Translations under genes and position numbers: made by a program
Notes under the pieces: generated by a model
Seen by the model: only the letters and a program-made list of their open reading frames with translations
The model's database searches: none
What the model was told of the DNA's origin: nothing
In this document: in pieces, positions 42,101 to 51,113 of the stretch
Layout: every line of letters begins with the position of its first letter
Position numbering within the stretch: the stretch's first letter is position 1
Assembly (NCBI GenBank): GCA_047638395.1
Contig: JBLIMV010000008.1
Location: 1 to 64,000 of the forward strand
Reading direction: 5' to 3'
Source of the DNA: CAXBCP01 sp047638395
GTDB lineage: Bacteria > Pseudomonadota > Alphaproteobacteria > MPNO01 > UBA830
Length of the DNA stretch: 64,000 nucleotides

Positions 42101-44437
42101 CTATGGCGTGGAGGCTTGGGAGATCGCCCGCCAGATCCGCTCCGGCGTCACGGGCAGTTCGATGTGTTTCACGCCAAATCCTTTCAACGCATCGACAATG
42201 GCATTCGCGACAGCCGCCGGGGCTACGGCCGTGCCGCCTTCGCTGCCCGGTTTGATCCCGAGCGGATTGGACGGGCTCGGCACTTCCAGCAGTTTGGTGC
42301 GATAGGCCGGCACCACATCGGCGCGCGGCATCGCATAGTCCATAAAAGTCGCGCCGATCATCTGGCCCGTTTCCGTGTCATAGGCGCAGTTCTCCATTAG
42401 TGCCTGGCCAATCCCCTGCAGGACGCCGCCGTGGGTCTGGCCGTCCAGCGTCATCGGGTTGATCGCCCGCCCGACATCGTCCACCGCCGTCCAGTCGACA
42501 ACCTCGGCCACACCCGTATCCGGATCGATTTCAACTTCGCAGACGTGACAGCCCGATCCGATCACCGCTTGCGGAAAGTGGACGTCGGCCTCCTCCTTCA
42601 GATCGCCGCGCAGACCTTCCGGCAGATCGTTGCGATCCCGTGCAGCCGCCGCTATATCGAAGAGGCTGATACGCCGGTCAGTCCCGGCTACCGTAAAGAC
42701 GGTTTCGGCATATTCGATATCCGCTTCAGCCGCCTCCAGCACGTGGGATGCAATACGCCGCGCGCGCGCAATAATCTTCGCACTGGCGTCGCACAGCACA
42801 ATCGCGCCCATCCGCATACTGCGCCCCGAATGCGTGCCGCCCCCGTCTTTAATTTTATCGGTATCGCCATACCCGACATCGATTGCATCGAACGGCACTT
42901 CCAGAACTTCCGCGACCAACTGACTGAACGTTGTCTGATGGCCCTGGCCTGTCGCCATGGTCCCGATCTGGACCATGATATCGCCTTCGGGGCGGATATC
43001 GATTTCGGTCCATTCGCGGGGATACCCGGTCGACAGGTCTGCGTAATTTGCGATGCCGATCCCGCGCAGCCTGCCGCGTTTTGCTGCTTCGTCCCGGCGC
43101 GCTGGAAATCCGTGCCAATCGGACAGTTCAACGGCAGCCGCCAGTGCCTGCGGGTAGTCGCCAGAATCATGGGTCAGACCGAAGCCGTTATCATAGGGCA
43201 TGTCTTCGGGGGCGATCAGGTTCCGGCGGCGTATCTCTATCCGGTCGAGGCCTGTAGCCTCCGCCGCCATATCCATCATGCGTTCCAGCGCGTACATGAC
43301 TTCGGGCCGGCCCGCGCTGCGATAGGGATATGTCGGCGGGGTATTCGACTGAATGGCAATTGCCCGGGCAGAGACGGCAGGGATCCGGTACAGCCCGGTC
43401 ATGATCTCAATCCCTTTGACGAGCGGAATCCACGACGCAGAGAACGCCCCGATATTCGACGTATTCTCGGTATGCAAAGCGACCAGTCTGCCATCGGCAT
43501 CAAAGCCCAGCGTGGCGTCGATCACCAGATCACGCGCCTGATAGTCGGTAAGCATGGTCTCGGTCCGGTCCGCGGTCCATTTCACGGGGCGGGCAATACG
43601 TCGTGCTGCCCACAGAACCAGCGGGTGCTCAACATACAAGGCGTTGCGCGGCCCGTAGGAGCCCCCAGCATCGCGGATAACGACCCGGACCTTCTCTTCC
43701 GCGACGTGAAACAGTTTGGCGAGTTCGCTTTTGAAACGGTAGATGCTGCCGGCCGTGGTCTGCAGAATATAGCGGCCGTCCTCATCGATGCTGCCGACGG
43801 CGGAGCGCGGCTCCATTGGCACACCGGTCACCCGGCTGAGCTGCGTTTTGAGACGGATCACATGCGCCGCGCCAGAGAGGGTTGCCGCCGTCTCCCCCGG
43901 ATTGTTCACATCCGCGTCGATCGCCACGTTCGACCCCAGTTCCGGCCACACAACGGTGCTATCCGGATCGGCTGCCCTGGCCGTATCGATGACGGGAGGT
44001 AACAGGACGTAGTCCACGACGACCCGTTCGGCCGCGTCCTTCGCTTGTGAAAATGTCTCTGCGATAACCATCGCAATCGGCTGCCCCACATGACGCACAC
44101 GGTCCGCGGGTAAGGGGAAATGAGGCGCCGCATAACGCTCCGTCCCATCGCGGTTTTGCAGCGCGATATCGGGCGGGCTGGAAAAGCCGAGATTATGCGG
44201 GATTGGGCCCAACCCGTCCGCCAGCCAGTCTGCACCCGTCAGAACGTCAATGACCCCCGGGCCCGCCATGGCAGCCGAAACGTCGACAGCCCGAATTTCT
44301 GCATGCGCATGAACGGACGTGACCATGAACGCGTAGGCCTGCCCATCCACGTTGGTGTCGTCCGCATATTGTCCTTGCCCCGTCAGCAGGCGCTGATCTT
44401 CTTTACGTAACGGTGACTGTCCAATCATTGCAGACAT
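42101..44437 (-). CDS. Molybdenum hydroxylase large subunit (XDH/CoxL family)
   Basis: This 778-residue catalytic subunit starts at MSAMIGQSPLRKEDQRLL (44437). It has an N-terminal a/b hammerhead (about 20-130), then Mo-pterin regions GGSYGPRNALYVEHPLVLWAARR (in part), PPTYPYRSAGRPEVMYALERMMD, GQGHQTTFSQLVAE, and the active-site Glu region GIKPGSEGGTAVAPAAV. It lacks the AYRCSFR signature of true CO dehydrogenase, so a heterocycle, aldehyde or other carbon hydroxylation is expected. FAD and 2Fe-2S subunits are missing nearby. It follows the deacetylase gene by 89 bases. Confidence 0.87.
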   Translation of the reverse strand: MSAMIGQSPLRKEDQRLLTGQGQYADDTNVDGQAYAFMVTSVHAHAEIRAVDVSAAMAGPGVIDVLTGADWLADGLGPIPHNLGFSSPPDIALQNRDGTERYAAPHFPLPADRVRHVGQPIAMVIAETFSQAKDAAERVVVDYVLLPPVIDTARAADPDSTVVWPELGSNVAIDADVNNPGETAATLSGAAHVIRLKTQLSRVTGVPMEPRSAVGSIDEDGRYILQTTAGSIYRFKSELAKLFHVAEEKVRVVIRDAGGSYGPRNALYVEHPLVLWAARRIARPVKWTADRTETMLTDYQARDLVIDATLGFDADGRLVALHTENTSNIGAFSASWIPLVKGIEIMTGLYRIPAVSARAIAIQSNTPPTYPYRSAGRPEVMYALERMMDMAAEATGLDRIEIRRRNLIAPEDMPYDNGFGLTHDSGDYPQALAAAVELSDWHGFPARRDEAAKRGRLRGIGIANYADLSTGYPREWTEIDIRPEGDIMVQIGTMATGQGHQTTFSQLVAEVLEVPFDAIDVGYGDTDKIKDGGGTHSGRSMRMGAIVLCDASAKIIARARRIASHVLEAAEADIEYAETVFTVAGTDRRISLFDIAAAARDRNDLPEGLRGDLKEEADVHFPQAVIGSGCHVCEVEIDPDTGVAEVVDWTAVDDVGRAINPMTLDGQTHGGVLQGIGQALMENCAYDTETGQMIGATFMDYAMPRADVVPAYRTKLLEVPSPSNPLGIKPGSEGGTAVAPAAVANAIVDALKGFGVKHIELPVTPERIWRAISQASTP

Positions 44438-44526
44438 GTGCGAACGCCCCAGTTTGTTTTTCTTCCTCCGACTTTCGGATTGGCGCTGGCGGGTGTCAAC
44501 ACAGGCCCAATTATCAGACCGGGTAA

Positions 44527-45399
44527 TCAGCTCACGGATTTGTACCAATCGCTGACCTGACCGCCAGTCCACAGCGCAACATCGTCATACTTCGAGATCT
44601 CGTCGAGAACCTTTTCGAAGTACTTGATGCGGAACGGCGTGCCCGAAATATAGGGATGCACGGCAATGGCCATGACGCGGGCGTTGTCTTCGCCCTCCTG
44701 ATAGAGCCGCTCAAAATTATCCATGCATCGGTCATAGAATTCCTCGGCCTTGTGATGCTGGACGACCATCATGGGGATATCGTTCAGTTCAACCGTGTAA
44801 GGAATTGACACCAGTGGCCCGTGTTCGGTTTTCACTTCGAACGGCTGATCGTCCATCGGGAAGTCCGCGACATATTCAATACCGGCTTCCTTCAGGTAAT
44901 CCGGCGTATCGAACGTTTCGGTCAGCCCCGGGCCCATCCAGCCGCGCGGCGGCTTTCCGGTAAATTTCTCGATCGCATCCATCGTGGCCTTGATGTCGGC
45001 AGGCTGATCTTCAATCAGATGGGTCGGTTGTTGATGGTAGGCATGCCCGAGAAATTCCCACCCGGCATCATGCGCCGCCTGTGCGAGACGCGGGTACTGT
45101 GTGCAAACGGACCCGTTCACGGAAAGCGTCGCCGGGATACCGCGCGAGGTCAGCGCTTCGTGGAACCGCCAGAACCCAACCCGCATGCCGTATTCCTGCC
45201 ACGACCAGTTCGGGATATCCGGGATGTGAACCTTCCCCCCGGGCGGCGGCAGCACGGTCCGCGCCATTGGTTTTTCGACGTCCCAGTTTTCGATATTGAC
45301 GATCACCCAGACCGCGACGCGCTTGCCATCAGGCAGTTTGAGCGGCTTACGGTCGGCCATGGCGGAATACTCGATGCGGTCGCGCGGTTTCATGACCAT
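44527..45399 (-). CDS. Polysaccharide deacetylase-like / PuuE-like hydrolase
   Basis: This 290-residue NodB-fold hydrolase starts at ATG 45399 with AGAGGA upstream. PDIPNWSWQEYGMRVGFWRFHEALTSRGIPATLSVNG (in parts) and GWEFLGHAYHQQPTHL are typical of the branch containing allantoinase PuuE and peptidoglycan deacetylases. The zinc site is not canonical: the second Asp of the NodB D-D pair is not evident at the start of the domain, and H in GHAYHQQ and H in VHPYISGT remain. Between TRAP genes and molybdenum hydroxylases, cleavage of a cyclic amide or ureide is more likely than cell-wall work. Confidence 0.82.
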   Translation of the reverse strand: MVMKPRDRIEYSAMADRKPLKLPDGKRVAVWVIVNIENWDVEKPMARTVLPPPGGKVHIPDIPNWSWQEYGMRVGFWRFHEALTSRGIPATLSVNGSVCTQYPRLAQAAHDAGWEFLGHAYHQQPTHLIEDQPADIKATMDAIEKFTGKPPRGWMGPGLTETFDTPDYLKEAGIEYVADFPMDDQPFEVKTEHGPLVSIPYTVELNDIPMMVVQHHKAEEFYDRCMDNFERLYQEGEDNARVMAIAVHPYISGTPFRIKYFEKVLDEISKYDDVALWTGGQVSDWYKSVS

Positions 45400-45430
45400 G
45401 TTGGGGTCCTCTGAGTGTCAATTGAGTGTC

Positions 45431-45470
45431 AAAAAAAATCTCCGCGCACCATACCCTTGGTGCGCGGAGA
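45431..45470 (-). terminator. Rho-independent terminator of the second TRAP operon
   Basis: TCTCCGCGCACCA-TACCCT-TGGTGCGCGGAGA, 13 perfect pairs at 45439-45470, followed on the minus strand by eight T (45431-45438). It ends the dctPQM operon after the stop at 45533, so the deacetylase downstream has its own promoter. Confidence 0.9.
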
Positions 45471-45532
45471 CGAAAACCGCCGGAGCGGAATTATTTAGAC
45501 GGACATCATACGGAGTCCGGGCGTGAGCATCG

Positions 45533-46885
45533 CTAATTCATCAAACTGGGCAGGTACAATGCGATACCCGGTGCGATTATCAGGATGATCACCAGGATCA
45601 GATCGCAGAGCAGGTATGGTGCCGCAGCGATGGCGACCTGCCAGAGCGTCGTCCCTTTGACCATTCCCATCATGATAAATAGCAATAATCCAAATGGGGG
45701 TGTGGTTGCGCTCATCTCCAGCGCCATCAGAACGATCAGGGAAAACCAGACCGGGTCGTATCCAAGTTGCGTCGCGATCGGGTAAAAGATCGGCACCGTG
45801 ATCAGCATCATGGACACCGGGTCCATGAACATGCCGAGCATGATCAGAACCAGGAACATGACCCCCAGAATCACAAGCGGTGCAACGTCGAACGCTGTCG
45901 CCCATTGCACAAGCCCGCGGCTTGCGCCCGACAGCGAGAGAAGCTGACTGAAAACGGTCGAATTCATCAGGATGAAAAAGACCATGCCAACGACGCGGAT
46001 CGTGCCGATCAGCGAGGTACGAAAAGACTTCCAGGTGAACACGCCGAACGCTGCCGCAAGGATCACAACACCGACAACACCAAATGACGCGGACTCCGAC
46101 GGCGTCGCCCAGCCAAGAACGATAAAGCCGATCACCATGAAGACAATCAGGCCCATCGGCAGGATGTTCACGACGACCTGATAGATCTTTTCCTTCCAGC
46201 TCGTCCGCTCTACCTCGTAGGACGGCGCGCCTTCAGGGTAGAGGGCCAACTGTATGGTGATCATGCCTGCATACAGTCCGGCGAGGATGAAGCCAGGAAG
46301 GATGCCCGCAATCAGGAGTGCGCCCACATCGACACCGGCAATACTGGCAAGCAGCACGCCAAGCGATGACGGTGGGATAATCATGGCGAGACCACCGGTG
46401 CCGAGGATCGGGCCCATAGACATGGTCTTGCTGTATCCGCGGCGCTGCATCTCAGGCACCAGCAGGGAGCCGAGCATGGCCGTATTCGCCATCGTCGATC
46501 CGGTCAGGGTCGAAAAGAGCGACCCGCCCGCAACCGTCAGGTAACACAGACGACCCGGGATACGACCGAGCAATTTGTCCAGCGCATCAAAAACACGGAG
46601 TGCCAGGCCCGTGTGAAAGAACATCGAGCCCATCAGGATGAACATCGGGATCGGCGAGAGCGTGAAACTTGTGATCAGCTGCGGGGCGTTATCGACGACC
46701 TGCGGGACCTTCTTCATCGCTTCGGTGAAAAACTCACCGGTTGTTTCATAATTTCTGACAACAAAGACACATGTGCCGATGATATTTGTGATCAGAAACG
46801 TGAAGGCTACGGGGAACCCCATGGCCATCCCGGCCATGATGCACCCGAGCAGGATGGTTCCTGCCCAGTACCACTCGAAAACCAT
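45533..46885 (-). CDS. dctM: TRAP transporter large permease (DctM)
   Basis: This 450-residue protein of about 12 spans has GMAMGFPVAFTFLITNIIGT, PMFILMGSMFFHTGLALRVFDAL, GGSLFSTLTGSTMANTAMLGSLLVPEM (in parts), GLAMIIPPSSLGVLLASIAG and LGMFMDPVSMMLITVPIFYPI. This is the large-loop DctM subtype often met with aromatic or mannitol-type ligands. It lies two bases after DctQ and ends before a strong terminator. Confidence 0.92.
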   Translation of the reverse strand: MVFEWYWAGTILLGCIMAGMAMGFPVAFTFLITNIIGTCVFVVRNYETTGEFFTEAMKKVPQVVDNAPQLITSFTLSPIPMFILMGSMFFHTGLALRVFDALDKLLGRIPGRLCYLTVAGGSLFSTLTGSTMANTAMLGSLLVPEMQRRGYSKTMSMGPILGTGGLAMIIPPSSLGVLLASIAGVDVGALLIAGILPGFILAGLYAGMITIQLALYPEGAPSYEVERTSWKEKIYQVVVNILPMGLIVFMVIGFIVLGWATPSESASFGVVGVVILAAAFGVFTWKSFRTSLIGTIRVVGMVFFILMNSTVFSQLLSLSGASRGLVQWATAFDVAPLVILGVMFLVLIMLGMFMDPVSMMLITVPIFYPIATQLGYDPVWFSLIVLMALEMSATTPPFGLLLFIMMGMVKGTTLWQVAIAAAPYLLCDLILVIILIIAPGIALYLPSLMN

Positions 46886-46887
46886 TT

Positions 46888-47403
46888 TTAGACTGTGTCC
46901 TTAACTTCGCCGAGATCGTAGGAATAATAGTGGCGGCGCCCCAGCAGGAAGAAAAGAAACTCCAACCCTACAAGTAAAAAGCCGATGAACATGGGCAGGA
47001 ACTGCGACCAGTATGGCAGGTCCACGCCGCGAACATCTAGCTGCCCGCTCTCTGCCGCTTCCATGAAAAGTTGCCATGAAAACCACGCAAAAAGAAACGA
47101 AGCGGCCGTACAGGTCAGGTAGACGATGAAGCCCAGCACGCGCCGAACAATCGGCGGACTGTTCGCGATCACTGCCTCGATGGCGACGTGACCTTTTTCG
47201 CGTACGAGCCAGGGAGCCGAGAACATCGCCACGTAAAGCAGCGCGTACTCGACAAGAGATGATGTGAAAAGCGGGGGATTCATGCCCACTGTGCGCATCG
47301 ATACATCGATAACGATCAGCGTGAACATGCACGGGATGACGGCGCAGGCCAAATAGGCCAGCGCCGTCGTTACCCGTTCTACACCCTTGTCAAAAGCGTC
47401 CAT
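46888..47403 (-). CDS. dctQ: TRAP transporter small permease (DctQ)
   Basis: This 171-residue membrane protein has four spans at about 15-33, 48-68, 88-108 and 128-150. FTLIVIDVSMRTVGMNPPLFTSSLVEYALLYVAMFSAP (in parts) matches the DctQ first-loop region. It is coupled to DctM by a two-base gap and follows DctP by 32 bases. The start has only a weak AAGG. Confidence 0.88.
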   Translation of the reverse strand: MDAFDKGVERVTTALAYLACAVIPCMFTLIVIDVSMRTVGMNPPLFTSSLVEYALLYVAMFSAPWLVREKGHVAIEAVIANSPPIVRRVLGFIVYLTCTAASFLFAWFSWQLFMEAAESGQLDVRGVDLPYWSQFLPMFIGFLLVGLEFLFFLLGRRHYYSYDLGEVKDTV

Positions 47404-47435
47404 TGACGTAGGGACCTTCTAGTTACGTGCGGATA

Positions 47436-48470
47436 TTAATTGCGGTGCCGCGCGCCAAGCTCTTTCGCGTCAACCTGGAACTCGGGGTTGCCCGGAGCAT
47501 ACAGCAGCGGCCGCAGTTTTTCGGCATTGTCGGACCGCTTGGCAAGCTCTTTCCAGATTTCACCATGCGCGATTTCAAGATAGCGCTTTGCCGCATCAGC
47601 AGACAGGACGATATCCTTCGCACCGGCTGCCTTCATCTTCTTTTCGTCAGCGATGCGAACACCTTCCGTCCACAGAACCGAAGCCGTCTCGTACGCGATA
47701 CCCACATCCGTGAGCATCTTCTGCTCGGCTGCGCTCATTGCTTTCCAGGTGTCGAGGTTAATCGTGACCACGGTATTGGTCTGATAGAAGTTCGGCACCA
47801 CGCGGTACTTGATAACTTCCTGCATGCCAACGGACGAAGGCTGATCGGTAAAGCCAAACCCGTCGACAGTCCCGCGCTGAATGGCGTTGATGACTTCGCT
47901 GGATTTGATGTTAACTGTCGTTGCACCGAGCGCACGGAAAAGCGGACGGTACGTGCCGGTGGCACGCATTTTCATGCCGGTCAGATCGGGCAGGCCGTTT
48001 TTCATCTTCGGCATTTTCGCCAGATACATGTGGTAGGACGTCATGCTCTCGCCCCAGGCCAGAAGATGTGCTCCGGCCTTTTTCGCATAGATGTCCTGCA
48101 GAATCTTGAAGCCGCCGTTTTTACGGATAGCCTTCGGACCACGGTTGCTGCCGAGCATCGCGTAGCCTTCAGGCACGGTGCCGATGTAATAGGCGGTCGG
48201 CGCATGCAGCATGTCGAACTGGCCGCGCTTCAACGCGTTGGCAGCCTTACGCGGAGGAACGACTTCCTGTCCGCCGACATAGTTGATTTTAATTTTGCCC
48301 GCAGCCTTGGTGTTCAGCGGTCCGACGAAAGTCGTCAGAAAGCTCTGCGACATCGCGTTGTTGGTCTGCAGCGCTGTCACGGCATTGAGGGTTTTCTGCG
48401 CAAAAGCTGGCGAAATCGCCAGTGTCATCGTCGCTGTCGCGATGGCAATTTTAAGTGTTGTTTTGGACAT
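47436..48470 (-). CDS. dctP: TRAP transporter solute-binding protein (DctP)
   Basis: This 344-residue periplasmic binding protein starts at MSKTTLKIAIA (ATG 48470) because GGGAG lies five to nine bases upstream; the earlier ATG at 48491 lacks one. The signal peptide ends at AFAQ. The hinge signature is GLPDLTGMKMRATGTYRPLFRALGATTVNI, with the conserved Arg (KMRATG) used by DctP proteins to bind a carboxylate. Thus the ligand is probably an organic acid. It heads dctPQM; the neighbouring molybdenum hydroxylases may act on the imported acid. Confidence 0.9.
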   Translation of the reverse strand: MSKTTLKIAIATATMTLAISPAFAQKTLNAVTALQTNNAMSQSFLTTFVGPLNTKAAGKIKINYVGGQEVVPPRKAANALKRGQFDMLHAPTAYYIGTVPEGYAMLGSNRGPKAIRKNGGFKILQDIYAKKAGAHLLAWGESMTSYHMYLAKMPKMKNGLPDLTGMKMRATGTYRPLFRALGATTVNIKSSEVINAIQRGTVDGFGFTDQPSSVGMQEVIKYRVVPNFYQTNTVVTINLDTWKAMSAAEQKMLTDVGIAYETASVLWTEGVRIADEKKMKAAGAKDIVLSADAAKRYLEIAHGEIWKELAKRSDNAEKLRPLLYAPGNPEFQVDAKELGARHRN

Positions 48471-48691
48471 AAATGTCTCCCTGATACTCATTGAAGAAAA
48501 TGGCGCTTTTCGTGTGCCGATTTTTCTGGCGCAATACTGCCGAGACTCCCGAAGGGTGTCAAACAGTTAGAAACCTAAACAAATCAGTTACTTCACGTAG
48601 ATTGAAAACTGAAAACACACACCTGACAACCCTGTTTGGCAGACCTTTGCGCGCGATCGTTAGAATCCGTTACGTTTGGAAACAATCGGAC

Positions 48692-51046
48692 CTAAACCGG
48701 TCGCGCCCGGGCGATTGCTGCATGAATTGCAGCAGGTGTCATCGGCATGGAGATATCAGACACGCCCAGCGGGCTCAGCGCATCCAGAACGGCATTAACT
48801 GCCAGGACCGGCGAAATCGCGACCCCCGCTTCACCAACTGCCTTTGCGCCCAGCGGGTTTGTCGCCGTCGGAACAGGATTTAGCTCGCACACAAAATCAG
48901 GCGCCGGAATATCCCCGGCCCGCGGCAGACCGTAATCCAGGAACGAGCCTGACAGGACCTGTCCACTGTCCGCATCGTAGATCACATGTTCAGAAAACGC
49001 CTGTCCCAGACCGTGAACCACGCCACCCTGTAGCTGGGCTTCCACCAACATCGGGTTCACCGGCGTGCCGCAATCGTGGACCATGATATATCTGTCGATC
49101 GTGGCGGCGCCTGTTTCCGGGTCTACCTCCACCTCGCAGCAATGCGTGCCGTTGGGATAGGTGAAATCATTGGGCAAAAACCGGTCACGGGCATCTATAC
49201 CGTCCGCCTGTGCGACAACCTGCGAAAATTCGATCCGCCGGTCCGTGCCGGCGACCTCATAGGTTCCGTCCGTGAATACGATATCTTCGGCCGAGGCCTC
49301 GAGCAGAACTGCCGCCGCTTCCAATCCTTTTTCAATCACCCTGTCGGTCGTCACCGCCACCGCCGAGCCCCCGACAATGATCGATCTGCAAGCACCAGTA
49401 CCGGTACCGTAGGCGATGTCGTCTGTATCGCCCTGAATGACCCGGACAGTTTCTATCGGTATCCCAAGTTTGCCGGCAACGATCTGTGCGTAAATCGTAT
49501 CGTGCCCTTGGCCGTTGGACATCGATCCGATCCGCAATTCAACCTGACCGTCCGCCGTGCACCTGATATCCGCTTCTTCGTCGAGCCCGAAGCCCAGCGC
49601 CTCGATGGTGTTGCAAATGCCGAACCCACGTACCAGACCCGCCCGGGACGATGCTGCCTGGCGTGCGGGATACCCTGACCGATCCGACAGGACCAGCGCG
49701 CGATCAAGGTTCGCGCCGAAATCGCCACAGTCATAGGCGAGTTGGGTCACCGTTTTGTAGGGTAATTGGTCAGGCGCAATAAGATTGCGGCGACGCAGCT
49801 CCACCCGGTCAATACCGAGTTCGGCCGCGGCCGCGTCCATCAGCCTTTCCGGCGTATATTGACCTTCCGGTTCGCCGGCGCCCCGGATCGGGCAGGTCGG
49901 CACCGTGTTCGTCAGCACTCCCCGGGCTTCGAGATACCCGACCGGCACGTCGTAAACCGATGGCGCAATCTTGAGTGAATTCCGGACCGGGTTAACCGCG
50001 CGCGGCCCGAGGTATGCGCCCAGGTTCCCGCTGTTTATCACCCGCATCGCCAGAATCCGGTAATCTTCATCGAATGCATATTCGGCCTCGGAAACGAGAT
50101 CGCGGGTATGTACATCGCTAACAAAGGATTCCGACCTGTCTGATATCCACCGCACGGGTCGGCCAATCCGGCGCGCGGCCCACAAGACCAGAACCTCTTC
50201 GGGATAAACGATATTTTTCGCACCGAAGCCGCCGCCGAGCCGCGGAACGACGACGCGAATGTCCTCCGGCGCACAGTTAAAGCAAAACTGCGCGAGCGTG
50301 TTCCGGACGGGATGCGGTTTTCCCGCGGTCGCATGGAGCGTGAACTTCCCGGCACCGGCATCCCAGTTCCCGATGTAACCGCGGGTCTCAATAGGAGCAC
50401 CGACGCCGCGGTTCTGCACATGCCGGATACGCGTGACATGCGCTGCCCGCGCGAACGCCTCATCGGTTTTCGCCTTATCGCCAAAGGCGAGCCGAAAGCA
50501 GACATTGTCGGGAAACTGCGGGTCGATGACAGGCGCGCCTGCCTCCGTTGCCGCACAGACATCCACGACTGCAGGTAAGGGTTCGCTGACGATAATGATT
50601 TTCTCGGCCGCATCACGGGCGGCGTCAGGCGTGTCTGCAATAACCATCGCGATAATCTGGCCAACGAACATCACCCGCTCAGCCGGCATTGCCGGTTGTG
50701 GGCGGGCAATCGCCGGATCCCCCGGCGGCACCGATTTGTCGGCACTGACCTTTTCGGAAACCGGAAGGACCTCCCAGGGCACACCACCGATGCCGTCGGC
50801 AGCAAGATCCGCCCCGGTCAGAATATCAATCACACCCGGGCACCCACGCGCGGGGTCAGTATCGATCGAAACGATATCAGCGTGCGCTTCGACGGACCGG
50901 ACGAAGATCACATGCGTCTCGCCGGGCAAATGAATGTCGTCCAGAAACGTCGCCTCCCCACGGAGCATCTCGCGATCCTCCAGCCGGGGGACCGATCGGC
51001 CGACAAGCGTTCCAACCCCTTGGGGCAGATGTTGAGAAAATTCCAT
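48692..51046 (-). CDS. Second molybdenum hydroxylase large subunit (XDH/CoxL family)
   Basis: This 784-residue paralogue of the 42101 gene has a hammerhead (about 25-135) followed by RLGGGFGAKNIVYPEEVLVLWAARR (in parts), TVPTCPIRGAGEPEGQYTPERLMD, SMSNGQGHDTIYAQIVAGKLG and the active-site Glu in GAKAVGEAGVAISPVLAVNA. The CO-dehydrogenase AYRCSFR motif is absent, so this is a form-II-like or other carbon hydroxylase. No FAD or iron-sulfur subunit adjoins it. It lies on the same strand upstream of the TRAP operon, 221 bases before the DctP start. Confidence 0.87.
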   Translation of the reverse strand: MEFSQHLPQGVGTLVGRSVPRLEDREMLRGEATFLDDIHLPGETHVIFVRSVEAHADIVSIDTDPARGCPGVIDILTGADLAADGIGGVPWEVLPVSEKVSADKSVPPGDPAIARPQPAMPAERVMFVGQIIAMVIADTPDAARDAAEKIIIVSEPLPAVVDVCAATEAGAPVIDPQFPDNVCFRLAFGDKAKTDEAFARAAHVTRIRHVQNRGVGAPIETRGYIGNWDAGAGKFTLHATAGKPHPVRNTLAQFCFNCAPEDIRVVVPRLGGGFGAKNIVYPEEVLVLWAARRIGRPVRWISDRSESFVSDVHTRDLVSEAEYAFDEDYRILAMRVINSGNLGAYLGPRAVNPVRNSLKIAPSVYDVPVGYLEARGVLTNTVPTCPIRGAGEPEGQYTPERLMDAAAAELGIDRVELRRRNLIAPDQLPYKTVTQLAYDCGDFGANLDRALVLSDRSGYPARQAASSRAGLVRGFGICNTIEALGFGLDEEADIRCTADGQVELRIGSMSNGQGHDTIYAQIVAGKLGIPIETVRVIQGDTDDIAYGTGTGACRSIIVGGSAVAVTTDRVIEKGLEAAAVLLEASAEDIVFTDGTYEVAGTDRRIEFSQVVAQADGIDARDRFLPNDFTYPNGTHCCEVEVDPETGAATIDRYIMVHDCGTPVNPMLVEAQLQGGVVHGLGQAFSEHVIYDADSGQVLSGSFLDYGLPRAGDIPAPDFVCELNPVPTATNPLGAKAVGEAGVAISPVLAVNAVLDALSPLGVSDISMPMTPAAIHAAIARARPV

Positions 51047-51113
51047 ATGCCGGTATTACGCGATAGAGATTGTCCCGACAATTCCCCGCAGAGGCCCCTG
51101 AAGACCGAAACCT

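Noticed and set aside
42431..44002. 523-residue open frame on the plus strand
   Set aside because: It is antisense to the molybdenum hydroxylase gene, whose protein is clearly real. The frame is rich in Arg, His and Asp, as expected from a GC-rich gene read backwards.
48637..48650. TGGCAGACCTTTGC as a sigma-54 promoter
   Set aside because: The GG-GC distance is 11, not 12, and it points away from any plus-strand gene in the 221-base gap.
48692..51046. Aerobic CO dehydrogenase
   Set aside because: The large-subunit AYRCSFR signature is absent in both paralogues and no CoxS or CoxM gene is adjacent.
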